Origin: CAVTGO01 sp963734275
GTDB taxonomy: Bacteria > Actinomycetota > UBA4738 > HRBIN12
Direction: 5' to 3'
Length of the DNA: 64,000 nt
Assembly: GCA_963734275.1 (NCBI GenBank)
Contig: CAVTGO010000013.1
Span: 248,001 to 312,000 of the forward strand
Under the pieces are notes generated by a model. That model did not search any database and was not told where the DNA came from. It worked only from the letters and a program-made list of their open reading frames with translations. Below, piece after piece: positions 42,882 to 49,897 of the stretch (the first letter of the stretch is position 1; every line of letters starts with the position of its first letter). The position numbers were made by a program, and so were the translations under genes.

Positions 42882-43705
42882 AGGAGCGGTTCGAGGTTCT
42901 GGCCGAAGGCCTCAACCATCCCGAGGGGGTGGCGTGGGACCCGGTCGGCGGTCGCGTGGTCGCGGGCGGTGAGGGGGGCGAGATCTACGCGGTCTCGCTC
43001 GACGGCGAGGTCGATGAGCTCGGCTCGACCGGCGGCTCGATGCTCGGCGTGGCGGTGGACGGGCTCGGGCGGATCTACGCATGCGACGCGGGGGCCGGCG
43101 AGGTCGTCCGGTGGGATCCGGCGACCGGCGACCTCGACCCCTACGGCCGAGGGGTCGACCTCGACACGCCGAACGCGATGGCGTTCGGGCCAGACGGGAC
43201 GCTGTACGCGACATGCTCCGGCGAGGACGGCCAGCCGGCGATCGTCCGCATCCCGCCGGGCGGCAAGGCCGAGCGCTGGACGGAAGCCCTGCCCGAGTAC
43301 CCGAACGGGTGCGCGGTCACGCCGTCGGGCGACGCGCTCCTGGTCGTCGAGTCCCATCGGCCAGCCCTGTGGCGCGTTCCGATCGAAGCGGACGGGAGCG
43401 CAGCCGAGCCTGTGCTGCTCGCGGCGCTCCCGGACACCGACCCCGACGGCATCGCGCTCGACGTCGAGGGCAACGTGTTCGTCACGCTGTACCGGCCCGA
43501 CGGCATCGTCCGCGTCGACCCGGACGGCTCGGTGCGGAGCGTCGTAGCCGATCCGCTCGCGTCGGTGCTCGACGCGCCGACGAACCTCGCGTTCGTCGGG
43601 CCGGATCTGGACCGCGTCGTGGTCGCCAACGTCGGCGACCGGTTCCTGTCGATCGGTGATCTCGGGGTACGAGGCGCTCCGCCGCACCACCCGGAGGTGC
43701 CGTGA
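42878..43705 (+). CDS. SMP-30/gluconolactonase-like beta-propeller
   Basis: 275 residues, six-bladed propeller. LAEGLNHPEGVAWDPVGGRV, DTPNAMAFGPDGTLYAT, YPNGCAVTPSGDALLVVES and DGIALDVEGNVFVTLY carry the metal-binding Glu, Asn and Asp pattern of SMP-30/LRE proteins. It may open a lactone or cyclic intermediate. In the operon it lies between the aminotransferase and the SDR dehydrogenase, with ATGA overlaps. Confidence 0.88.
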   Translation: MKERFEVLAEGLNHPEGVAWDPVGGRVVAGGEGGEIYAVSLDGEVDELGSTGGSMLGVAVDGLGRIYACDAGAGEVVRWDPATGDLDPYGRGVDLDTPNAMAFGPDGTLYATCSGEDGQPAIVRIPPGGKAERWTEALPEYPNGCAVTPSGDALLVVESHRPALWRVPIEADGSAAEPVLLAALPDTDPDGIALDVEGNVFVTLYRPDGIVRVDPDGSVRSVVADPLASVLDAPTNLAFVGPDLDRVVVANVGDRFLSIGDLGVRGAPPHHPEVP

Positions 43706-44514
43706 GCCCCGGCCGGTTCGAGGGACGAGGCGTCGTCGTCACGGGCGGCGCGCAGGGGATCGGCCGGGCGATCGTCGAGGCCTTCGTGACCGAGGGCGCG
43801 ATCGTGGTCGCGGCAGACGTCCGAGCCGACGGACTCGAGCGCCTCCGTCGGGACATCGGCGACCGCGTGCGGATCCACGAGGTGGACGTCGGAGACTTCG
43901 CGGCGGCCTCCCGCATGGTTCGGGCGGCGATCGCCGAGCTCGGACGCGTCGACGTCCTCGTGAACTGCGCGGGTGTGATGCCGGACGGTCCGTTCCTCGA
44001 GGTCGAGCGCGAGCTGTTCGACAGGACGTTCGCGGTGAACACCCGCGCGCCGCTCGCCACGATGCAGGTCGCGGGCGCGCACATGGCCGAGTGCGGCGGC
44101 GGCGCGATCGTGAACGTCGCCTCGGCCAACGCGTTCAAGAACGAGTCGCCGGAGTCCGTCTACAACGCGTCGAAGGCCGCGCTCGTTGCGCTCACGAAGG
44201 CCGTGGCTCACGAGCTCGGGCACCTCGGCGTGCGCGCGAACTGCGTGGCACCCGGCCAGACGCTCACGCCCGAGGAGGCCGAGCTCATCGCGGGAGATCC
44301 GGACGAGCAGCGGCTCCAGCGCGAGTACCTCCGTCGGATCCCGCTGCGACGAGCCGGTCGACCGACCGAGCAGGCTGCCGCGGTGCTGTTCCTGGCCTCC
44401 GACGACGCGTCGTTCGTCACCGGGCAGACCCTCATCGTCGACGGGGGCGAGCTCGGCGGCGGCGACTGGTACGACGCTGCCGACGCTCCGCCCGTCCCCG
44501 AGGATCCGGCGTGA
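43702..44514 (+). CDS. Short-chain dehydrogenase/reductase
   Basis: 270 residues, classical SDR. NAD(P) motif TGGAQGIG, acidic residue at the second strand end (AADVRAD), NCAGV, catalytic Ser in IVNVASANA, YNASK (Tyr and Lys), and TGQTLIVDGG. Asp after strand 2 suggests NAD(H). The C-terminus adds about 20 acidic residues. The substrate is presumably a hydroxy or keto intermediate of the operon pathway. Coupled by 4-base overlaps. Confidence 0.92.
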   Translation: MSPGRFEGRGVVVTGGAQGIGRAIVEAFVTEGAIVVAADVRADGLERLRRDIGDRVRIHEVDVGDFAAASRMVRAAIAELGRVDVLVNCAGVMPDGPFLEVERELFDRTFAVNTRAPLATMQVAGAHMAECGGGAIVNVASANAFKNESPESVYNASKAALVALTKAVAHELGHLGVRANCVAPGQTLTPEEAELIAGDPDEQRLQREYLRRIPLRRAGRPTEQAAAVLFLASDDASFVTGQTLIVDGGELGGGDWYDAADAPPVPEDPA

Positions 44515-45761
44515 CGCCGGCCGAGGACGTGCTCGAGCTCGCTGCGGTGACCGTCGACCGCGTCGAGCCGACCGGCGCGGCCGGTCTCGACGAGCGGACC
44601 CTCACGGTCGACCCGGATCTCCTCGCCGAGCTCGCTCTGCGCGAACCCGCCATCGGTGACGCCCACATCGAGATCGTGCATCCGGGTGACGGCGTGCGCG
44701 TCGCCAACGTGCTCGACGCCGTCGCGCCGCAGGTCAAGCCGGCCGATCCGGATGCAACGTTCCCGGGAGCGCTCGGTCGGCTCTCACTCGCCGGCCACGG
44801 GCGAACGATCCGGCTCGACGGCGTCTCCGTGCTCGTCTCGTGCGATCTGCGAGCGGCGGGGTATACGGAGGCGGACGAGCTGCCGGACGCGTTCGTCGAC
44901 ATGGCCGGGCCCGGCGCCGACCGATCGCCGTTCGGCGGAACGGCGAACGTGGTGCTCACGGTCTCGCCTGCGCGTGGTGTTCCCGCCGCGGACCTGGACC
45001 GCTCGATCCGGCGGGCGTCGCTCGCCGTCTCCCGCGAGCTGGCGCTCGCGGTCTCCGAGCCCGCGGAGGCGGCCGACGTCACGTCGATCGGGCCGCGCGG
45101 CGGCGAGAGGTCGCCCGCGGTCTGCGTGATCTTGCAGGTCGCCTCGGAGGGGCCGTTCCTCGACACGTTCTTGTACGGCCTCCCGCTGCAGGGTCTCGTG
45201 CCCACGGTGCTCGACCCTCGAGAGGTGCTCGACGGGGCGCTCACCAGTGGTCAGTACGACTGGGCGAGTACACGGAACCCGACGGCCTTCTACCAGCGCA
45301 ACGCCCTGATCCACGAGCTGCTCGCGGCCGAGGGAGGCGGGCTGCGCTTCGCCGGGGTCGTCCTGGCGCTCGGGTATCTCGACTCCGCGTTCGAGAAGCA
45401 GCGCTCCGCGATGCTGTCGGCGCGCCTGGCGCGGATGCTCGGGGCGGGCGCCGCCATCTGCACGACGTTCCAATCGGGCAACTCGCATACCGACACGATG
45501 CTCACGGTCCGTGCGTGCGAGGAGCTCGGGATCGCGACCACCGCGATCGTCGCCGAGATCAACGCCGGCCTGACCGACCACGTCCCCGAGGCCGATGCCA
45601 TCGCGAGCGTCGGCAACGAGGACGAGCTCGTCCCAGCGTGGACGCCCGAGCGCATCGTAGGCGCGAACGAGGCCCGCGTCGGCGAGCCGGTCCCGACGAC
45701 CGCGTACCTCGGCGCGACGAGCCAGATGGGGGACGCACGGCTGACGGCGGTCCCGGCGTGA
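44511..45761 (+). CDS. Glycine/sarcosine/betaine reductase component B alpha/beta-like protein (GrdE/GrdG-like), lacking the pyruvoyl cysteine
   Basis: 416 residues, near the length of GrdE. GLDERTLTVDPDLLAELAL, AHIEIVHPGDGVRVANVLDA and FPGALG match the N-terminal (beta) half of GrdE, and GLVPTVLDPREVLDGALTSG the C-terminal half. In known GrdE/GrdG the proprotein is cut before a Cys in a GAIVSGNC-type segment to make a pyruvoyl group; here residues 246-252 read SGQYDWA, so Asn-Cys has become Gln-Tyr. The protein therefore probably does not self-cleave or bind an amine through a pyruvoyl Schiff base. The comparison to GrdE is from memory of the family. Confidence 0.82.
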   Translation: MTPAEDVLELAAVTVDRVEPTGAAGLDERTLTVDPDLLAELALREPAIGDAHIEIVHPGDGVRVANVLDAVAPQVKPADPDATFPGALGRLSLAGHGRTIRLDGVSVLVSCDLRAAGYTEADELPDAFVDMAGPGADRSPFGGTANVVLTVSPARGVPAADLDRSIRRASLAVSRELALAVSEPAEAADVTSIGPRGGERSPAVCVILQVASEGPFLDTFLYGLPLQGLVPTVLDPREVLDGALTSGQYDWASTRNPTAFYQRNALIHELLAAEGGGLRFAGVVLALGYLDSAFEKQRSAMLSARLARMLGAGAAICTTFQSGNSHTDTMLTVRACEELGIATTAIVAEINAGLTDHVPEADAIASVGNEDELVPAWTPERIVGANEARVGEPVPTTAYLGATSQMGDARLTAVPA

Positions 45762-47038
45762 AGGTCGTCCACTACCTGAACCAGTTCTTCGCCGGCCTCG
45801 GCGGAGAGGAGGCCGCCTCCCGCGAGCCGATCCGGATCGAGGGTGCGGTCGGACCGGGCCGAGCGCTCGGCCTCGACGTGTCGGTCACGCTCGCGTGCGG
45901 CGACGATCGCTTCGGCGAGCACGAGGACGAGACGCTCGCCACGCTCCTCGGATGGCTCGACGCCGAGCGCCCGGACGTCCTGATCTGCGGCCCGGCGTTC
46001 GGCGCGGGGCGGTACGGGTACGCCTGCGGCGTGCTCGCCCGAGAGACCGCTCGGCGCGGCATCCCCGTCGTCATGGCGATGACCCCCGACAGCCCGGGCG
46101 TGCTCGCCGCGGCGGGCGCGGCGTACGTCGTGCCGACGGGCTCGACCGTCTCGGAGATGCGCACGCTCCTGCCCGTCATCGCCGGACTCGCGCGCCGGCT
46201 CGCCGAGGGTTCGGAGATCGGGACCCCCGCCGACGAGGGGTACCTGCCGCGCGGGCTCCGGCGCAACGTGTTGGCGGAGCGCACGGGGGCGGCCCGGGCG
46301 CTCGAGCTGCTGCGTTCGAAGCTGTCGGGGGACGTGCGGACCGAGGTCGCGCCGTCCGGCGACCGCGTGGCGCCTCCGCCGCCGATCGCCGATCCCGCGG
46401 ACGCGCTGATCGCTCTGGTGACCGAGTCGGGCCTCGTGCCGCAGGGCAACCCCGACCGGCTGCCGACGCGGCACGCGAACGTCTGGCTCCGGTACCCGCT
46501 CGACGGCGTGTCCTCGTTCGCCGCAGGTTCGTACGGGTCCGTGCACGCCGGCTTCGACACGACCGCCGCGAACGCCGATCCGAACCGGTTGGTGCCGCTG
46601 GACGCCGTCCGGCAGCTCGAGGCCGAGGGACGCATCGGCCGGCTCCACGACACCCTCTCCACGACGACCGGTGTCGATACGCCGGTGGCGGTGGCGGCGC
46701 GCTTCGGGCAGGAGATCGGGCAGGAGCTGCGCGACGCAGGGGTGCAGGCGGTGCTCGTCACGGGCACGTGCGGAACCGGCACGCGGTGCGGGGCAACGCT
46801 CGCGAAGGAGATCGAACGGACCGGCATCCCAACGGTCCTCGTGACCGCGCTGCCGACCATCGCGACGATGGTGGGGGCGAACCGCATCCTTCGCGGGGTC
46901 TCGATCACGCACCCCACCGGGGACCCGAGCCTCGGTGCCGCCGACGAGCTCGCCGAGCGCCGGCGCCTCGTCGAGCGCGCCCTCACGATGCTCTCGACCG
47001 AGGTCGAACCGCTCACGGTGTGGGAGACGAGCGCGTGA
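45758..47038 (+). CDS. Glycine/sarcosine/betaine reductase component B gamma-like protein (GrdB/GrdF/GrdH-like), Cys form
   Basis: 426 residues. The start VKVVHYLNQFFAGLGGEE, CGPAFGAGRYGYACG, GIPVVMAMTPDSPGV, GRIGRLHDTLSTTTGVDTP and VGANRILRGVSITHPTGDP are clear GrdB-type signatures. The redox site UxxCxxC of GrdB is here Cys338-Gly-Thr-Gly341-Thr-Arg-Cys344: selenocysteine is replaced by Cys (TGC) and the middle Cys by Gly. It normally binds the substrate-reducing selenol that attacks the amine carbon; this version would use a thiol. Coupled to neighbours by GTGA overlaps. Confidence 0.88.
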   Translation: MKVVHYLNQFFAGLGGEEAASREPIRIEGAVGPGRALGLDVSVTLACGDDRFGEHEDETLATLLGWLDAERPDVLICGPAFGAGRYGYACGVLARETARRGIPVVMAMTPDSPGVLAAAGAAYVVPTGSTVSEMRTLLPVIAGLARRLAEGSEIGTPADEGYLPRGLRRNVLAERTGAARALELLRSKLSGDVRTEVAPSGDRVAPPPPIADPADALIALVTESGLVPQGNPDRLPTRHANVWLRYPLDGVSSFAAGSYGSVHAGFDTTAANADPNRLVPLDAVRQLEAEGRIGRLHDTLSTTTGVDTPVAVAARFGQEIGQELRDAGVQAVLVTGTCGTGTRCGATLAKEIERTGIPTVLVTALPTIATMVGANRILRGVSITHPTGDPSLGAADELAERRRLVERALTMLSTEVEPLTVWETSA

Positions 47039-48360
47039 GGCCGGTCGCCGTCTACGCGGCGTCGCTCACGCTGCAGCACGTGCCCGATGTCGTGCGCTAC
47101 GGCTCCAAGCCCTCACGCGAGCTCGAGCGCGCGGATGAGCTCGCGGCGCACCTGCGATCGTTCGCGGACGCGGTCGCGTACCCGCCCAACCAAGTCGTCG
47201 TGGGCAATCTCCACCCGGACGATCTGTGGGATCGCCCTCGTCCGTGGTCCGAGGCCCCGGTCGCCGACGCCGCACCCAGCGGCGCGCACGGCGAGATCAT
47301 CGACCAGCGCGCCTTCTACGAGCTGCTCGCCGCCTCGGATCGTTTCGAGCTTGTCCGCTTGAAGGACGAGCCCGCGCCCGGCGAGCTCGCGCTGTACGAG
47401 GGGACCGAGATCGTCGGTGCGTTCCGCGGCGATCACGATGCGGACGAGGCCCTCGGAGCGCAGATCCTCCTGGAGAACCTCGCGTGCAAGGCGAGTGCCG
47501 TCCACGCGCTGCGAGACCTCATGTCGCGCGCGCAGGTCCGGCCCGAGGACGTGGACCACGTGCTCGGCGCCGGCGAGGAGGCGGTGGGGGACCGGTACCA
47601 GCGGGGCGGCGGCAACCTGGCGAAGGCCGTCGCCGAGGACTGCGGGCTCACGGATGCCTCGGGTGCCGACGTGAAGGCCTTCTGCGCGGCGCCGATCCAC
47701 GCGATGGTCGCAGCCGGCGCCCTCGTCGCCTCAGGCGTGGTCGACCTGGTCGCCGTCGTCGCGGGTGGCTCGGTGCCGAAACTCGGCATGAAGTTCCTCG
47801 GCGCCCTCGAGCGCGACCTGCCGGTGCTCGAGGACGTGCTCGCGGGGATGGCGGTCCTGGTCGGCCCGGCGGAGGAGGCGCCTCCGGGCGCGCCGGTCCT
47901 CCGGCTGGACGCGGTCGGCCGTCACCGGGTGGGCGCGGGCTCCGATCAGCAGGCGCTCCTGCAGGACCTGGTCGGCGTCCCCCTCGGCGCGATGGCCCGA
48001 GGGCTGCGCGGCATCGACCGGTACGCCACGGAGCTGCACAACCCCGAGATCACCGAACCGGCAGGCGGTGGCGATGTCCCCGGTCGGAACTACCGCATGA
48101 TCGCCGGGCTCGGTGTGGTGCGCGGCGAGCTCGGGCGCGACGAGATCGAGGGGTTCGCCCGCCGGCACGGCCTCCCCGGTTTCTCGCCGACGCAGGGGCA
48201 CATCGCCTCGGCGATCCCGTGGCTGCCGCACGCGCTGCGCGAGTTCCGCGAGGGGCGCATCGCGTCGACGATGTTGATCGCGAAGGGGAGCCTGTTCCTC
48301 GGTCGCCTCACGCGGCTGTGGGACGGCGCCTCGATCACGCTGGAGGTGGGGCCTCGATGA
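47035..48360 (+). CDS. grdC: Glycine/sarcosine/betaine reductase component C beta subunit (GrdC)
   Basis: 441 residues; clostridial GrdC is about 510, the difference being a missing charged insert near residue 110. HLRSFADAVAYPPNQVVVGN, GEIIDQRAFYELL, YQRGGGNLAKAVAEDCG, AFCAAPIHAMVAAGALVASG (Cys217, thiolase/KAS-like active site), PNLIT-like region NPEITEPAGGGDVPGRNY and SPTQGHIASAIPW match the family. GrdC takes the carboxymethyl group from GrdA and releases an acetyl thioester. Its usual partner GrdD, which makes acetyl phosphate, is absent from this locus. Confidence 0.9.
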   Translation: MRPVAVYAASLTLQHVPDVVRYGSKPSRELERADELAAHLRSFADAVAYPPNQVVVGNLHPDDLWDRPRPWSEAPVADAAPSGAHGEIIDQRAFYELLAASDRFELVRLKDEPAPGELALYEGTEIVGAFRGDHDADEALGAQILLENLACKASAVHALRDLMSRAQVRPEDVDHVLGAGEEAVGDRYQRGGGNLAKAVAEDCGLTDASGADVKAFCAAPIHAMVAAGALVASGVVDLVAVVAGGSVPKLGMKFLGALERDLPVLEDVLAGMAVLVGPAEEAPPGAPVLRLDAVGRHRVGAGSDQQALLQDLVGVPLGAMARGLRGIDRYATELHNPEITEPAGGGDVPGRNYRMIAGLGVVRGELGRDEIEGFARRHGLPGFSPTQGHIASAIPWLPHALREFREGRIASTMLIAKGSLFLGRLTRLWDGASITLEVGPR

Positions 48361-48671
48361 CAGACGCGACCGTGGACACATTCCCGGAGCTCGTCGCGGC
48401 CGGGAACGTGCTCGTGGACTTCTGGGGACCGAACTGCGCGCCGTGCGTCGCGCTGATGCCGAAGGTCGAGGAGCTCGCCGAGCGGTTCGGGCCGGACCTT
48501 CGCCTGGTGAAGGTGAACGCGCCGGAGAACCGCCAGGTGTGTCGAGACCTGCGCGTGTTCGGGCTGCCCACGTACGTGTTGTTCCGCGACGGGAACGAAG
48601 TCCAACGGTTGACGGGCGACCCGACCCTCGAGGAGATCGAGACCGCCGTCCTGACCCTGGTGAGGAGGTGA
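48357..48671 (+). CDS. Thioredoxin, CxxC = CAPC
   Basis: 104 residues, thioredoxin fold with LVDFWGPNCAPCVALMPKVEELAERF and the cis-proline GLPTYVLF. The usual WCGPC is replaced by WGPNCAPC. Grd operons usually carry a dedicated thioredoxin that re-reduces the Cys-Sec pair of GrdA, and the position directly between grdC and grdA supports that role here. No thioredoxin reductase is in the operon. Coupled to grdC by an ATGA overlap. Confidence 0.93.
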   Translation: MTDATVDTFPELVAAGNVLVDFWGPNCAPCVALMPKVEELAERFGPDLRLVKVNAPENRQVCRDLRVFGLPTYVLFRDGNEVQRLTGDPTLEEIETAVLTLVRR

Positions 48672-48675
48672 GCGG

Positions 48676-49128
48676 ATGGAGCTGCGAGGCAAGAAGGCGA
48701 TCGCGATCGGCGAACGGGATGCGGTCCCGGGCGAGGCGATCGCCCAGTGCCTCACGTCGGCCGGCGTCGAGGTCGTGATGACGCGGACCGAGTGCTTCGT
48801 CTGAACGGCGGCGGGCGCCATGGATCCGGAGAACCAGGGCCGCATCCAGCAGGTCGTGGACGAATACGGCGCGGACAACGTCGTCGTCGTCCTCGGGGCT
48901 GCCGATGCGGAGGCCCTCGAGGTCACGGCCGAGACCGTGACCGAGGGCGATCCCGCGTTCGTGGGTCCGTTGGCAGGGGTCCAGTTGGGACTCCCCGTGA
49001 TGCACATCTTCGAGGACGAGGTAAAGGCGCAGGTGGACCCCGCGGTCTACGAGGCCAACGTGGGGTTCCTCGAGATGACCCTGGACACCGCCTCGGTCAA
49101 GGAGACGATGCGGCGGCTGCGGGCGTGA
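48676..49128 (+). CDS. grdA: Selenoprotein GrdA (glycine/sarcosine/betaine reductase protein A), in-frame UGA = Sec43
   Basis: 150 residues read through TGA at 48802-48804. GAGGAGG lies 7 bases before the ATG. The N-terminal part has KAIAIGERDAVPGEAIAQCL and VVMTRTECFV; the TGA comes next, and the same frame continues TAAGAMDPENQ, then VVVLGAADAEALEVTAETVT, PLAGVQLGLPVMH and EMTLDTASVKETM. In known GrdA proteins the motif is CFVU-TAAGAMDLENQ with Sec at about position 44, so the UGA is a selenocysteine codon, giving the redox pair Cys40/Sec43. GrdA carries the carboxymethyl group from component B to GrdC as a selenoether. TGA is otherwise a normal stop in this genome. Confidence 0.93.
48817..48840 (+). 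promoter_or_regulatory. Candidate bacterial SECIS hairpin of grdA
   Basis: Starting 13 bases after the UGA, GCC-A-TGG (48817-48823) can pair with CCA-G-GGC (48834-48840) around a 10-base loop ATCCGGAGAA with two G at 48828-48829. The distance from UGA to the loop fits bacterial SECIS elements. An alternative stem GCGGC (48808-48812) with GCCGC (48839-48843) would enclose it. The fold was drawn by hand. Confidence 0.5.
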
Positions 49129-49153
49129 TCGGCGGATGGTTGCCTCGCAGATG

Positions 49154-49166
49154 GTCGACAGTCTAC
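49154..49166. promoter_or_regulatory. GntR-type operator candidate upstream of gntR
   Basis: GTCGACAGTCTAC is the reverse complement of the site at 39911. TTGCCT (49140-49145) and TACAGT (49164-49169), 18 bases apart, may be the gntR promoter, so the site overlaps the -10 and fits autorepression. Confidence 0.65.
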
Positions 49167-49204
49167 AGTTCAGGAGGAACTCCCCTCGAAGAGGAGCGAC
49201 GATC

Positions 49205-49897
49205 GTGAGTCAGACCGAGAGCCCGGCCCTCCAACCGTTGCAGGCTCCGCGCTCGCTGGCCGAGGACGCGGCGGACCGGATCCGCGAGCAGATCCTCGCC
49301 GGAGGGTTCCGCCAGGGGGAGCACCTGGTCGAGGCCAGGATTGCCGAGCAGCTCAACGTCTCCCGGGGGCCCGTCCGTGAGGCGCTCAAGCTCCTTCGTG
49401 CGGAGGGCCTGGTCGAGGAGGAGCCCCGTCGGGGGACCTTCGTCGCCCGTTTGGACGGCGCCGACGTTCGCGAGATCTACCAGGTGCGCGCTGCGGTCGA
49501 GGGCCAGGCCGCGAAGATCCTGGCATCGTCGCGGCCGGCTGCGGAGCTCGAGGAGATGCGGTCGTTCGCGGCCGCGATCGACCGCGCGATCGCTGCCGGC
49601 GACGTGGCGGAGGTCTCACGAGCCGACCTCGCGTTCCACGAAGCCCTGTGCCGCCTGTCGGGGAACGCGCGCCTGGCCGAGGTGTTCAACCGGTACGTGC
49701 CCGTCCTTCGGGGTCTGCTCCGACTGGACGAGCGGGTGTATGCGTCGCTCGACGAGATCGCCCACCAGCACCGTCCGCTCCTGGACGCGATCGAGCGGGG
49801 AGACGCGACCCTGGCCTCCCGGCTGTTCGAGGAGCACTCGGAGCAGGCGGGAGACCTGATCGCCGGCTACATCGGGTCGTTGCCCACCCAGCCCTAG
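49205..49897 (+). CDS. GntR-family regulator, FadR/FCD subfamily
   Basis: 230 residues from GTG 49205 with GAGGAG 8 bases upstream; the open frame before it holds the operator. Winged helix at about 15-85: LAEDAADRIREQILAGGF, RQGEHLVEARIAEQLNVSRG, PVREALKLLRAEGLVEEEPR, GTF. FCD ligand domain at about 90-215 with metal-binding His in FHEALCRLSGN and the terminal HQPRL-like HRPLLDAIERGD. It probably represses the upstream operon and the transporter operon and is released by a carboxylate ligand. The 76 bases before the start contain its own candidate site. Confidence 0.93.
   Translation: MSQTESPALQPLQAPRSLAEDAADRIREQILAGGFRQGEHLVEARIAEQLNVSRGPVREALKLLRAEGLVEEEPRRGTFVARLDGADVREIYQVRAAVEGQAAKILASSRPAAELEEMRSFAAAIDRAIAAGDVAEVSRADLAFHEALCRLSGNARLAEVFNRYVPVLRGLLRLDERVYASLDEIAHQHRPLLDAIERGDATLASRLFEEHSEQAGDLIAGYIGSLPTQP

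Noticed and set aside
48802..48804. TGA reassigned genome-wide (alternative genetic code)
   Set aside because: Most genes in the window end with TGA, often overlapping the next start, so TGA is a normal stop; only the GrdA position fits selenocysteine.
48820..49128. A separate gene starting at ATG 48820 (MDPENQ...)
   Set aside because: The frame is continuous with the upstream 42 codons across a TGA, and the combined product matches GrdA; no RBS precedes the inner ATG.
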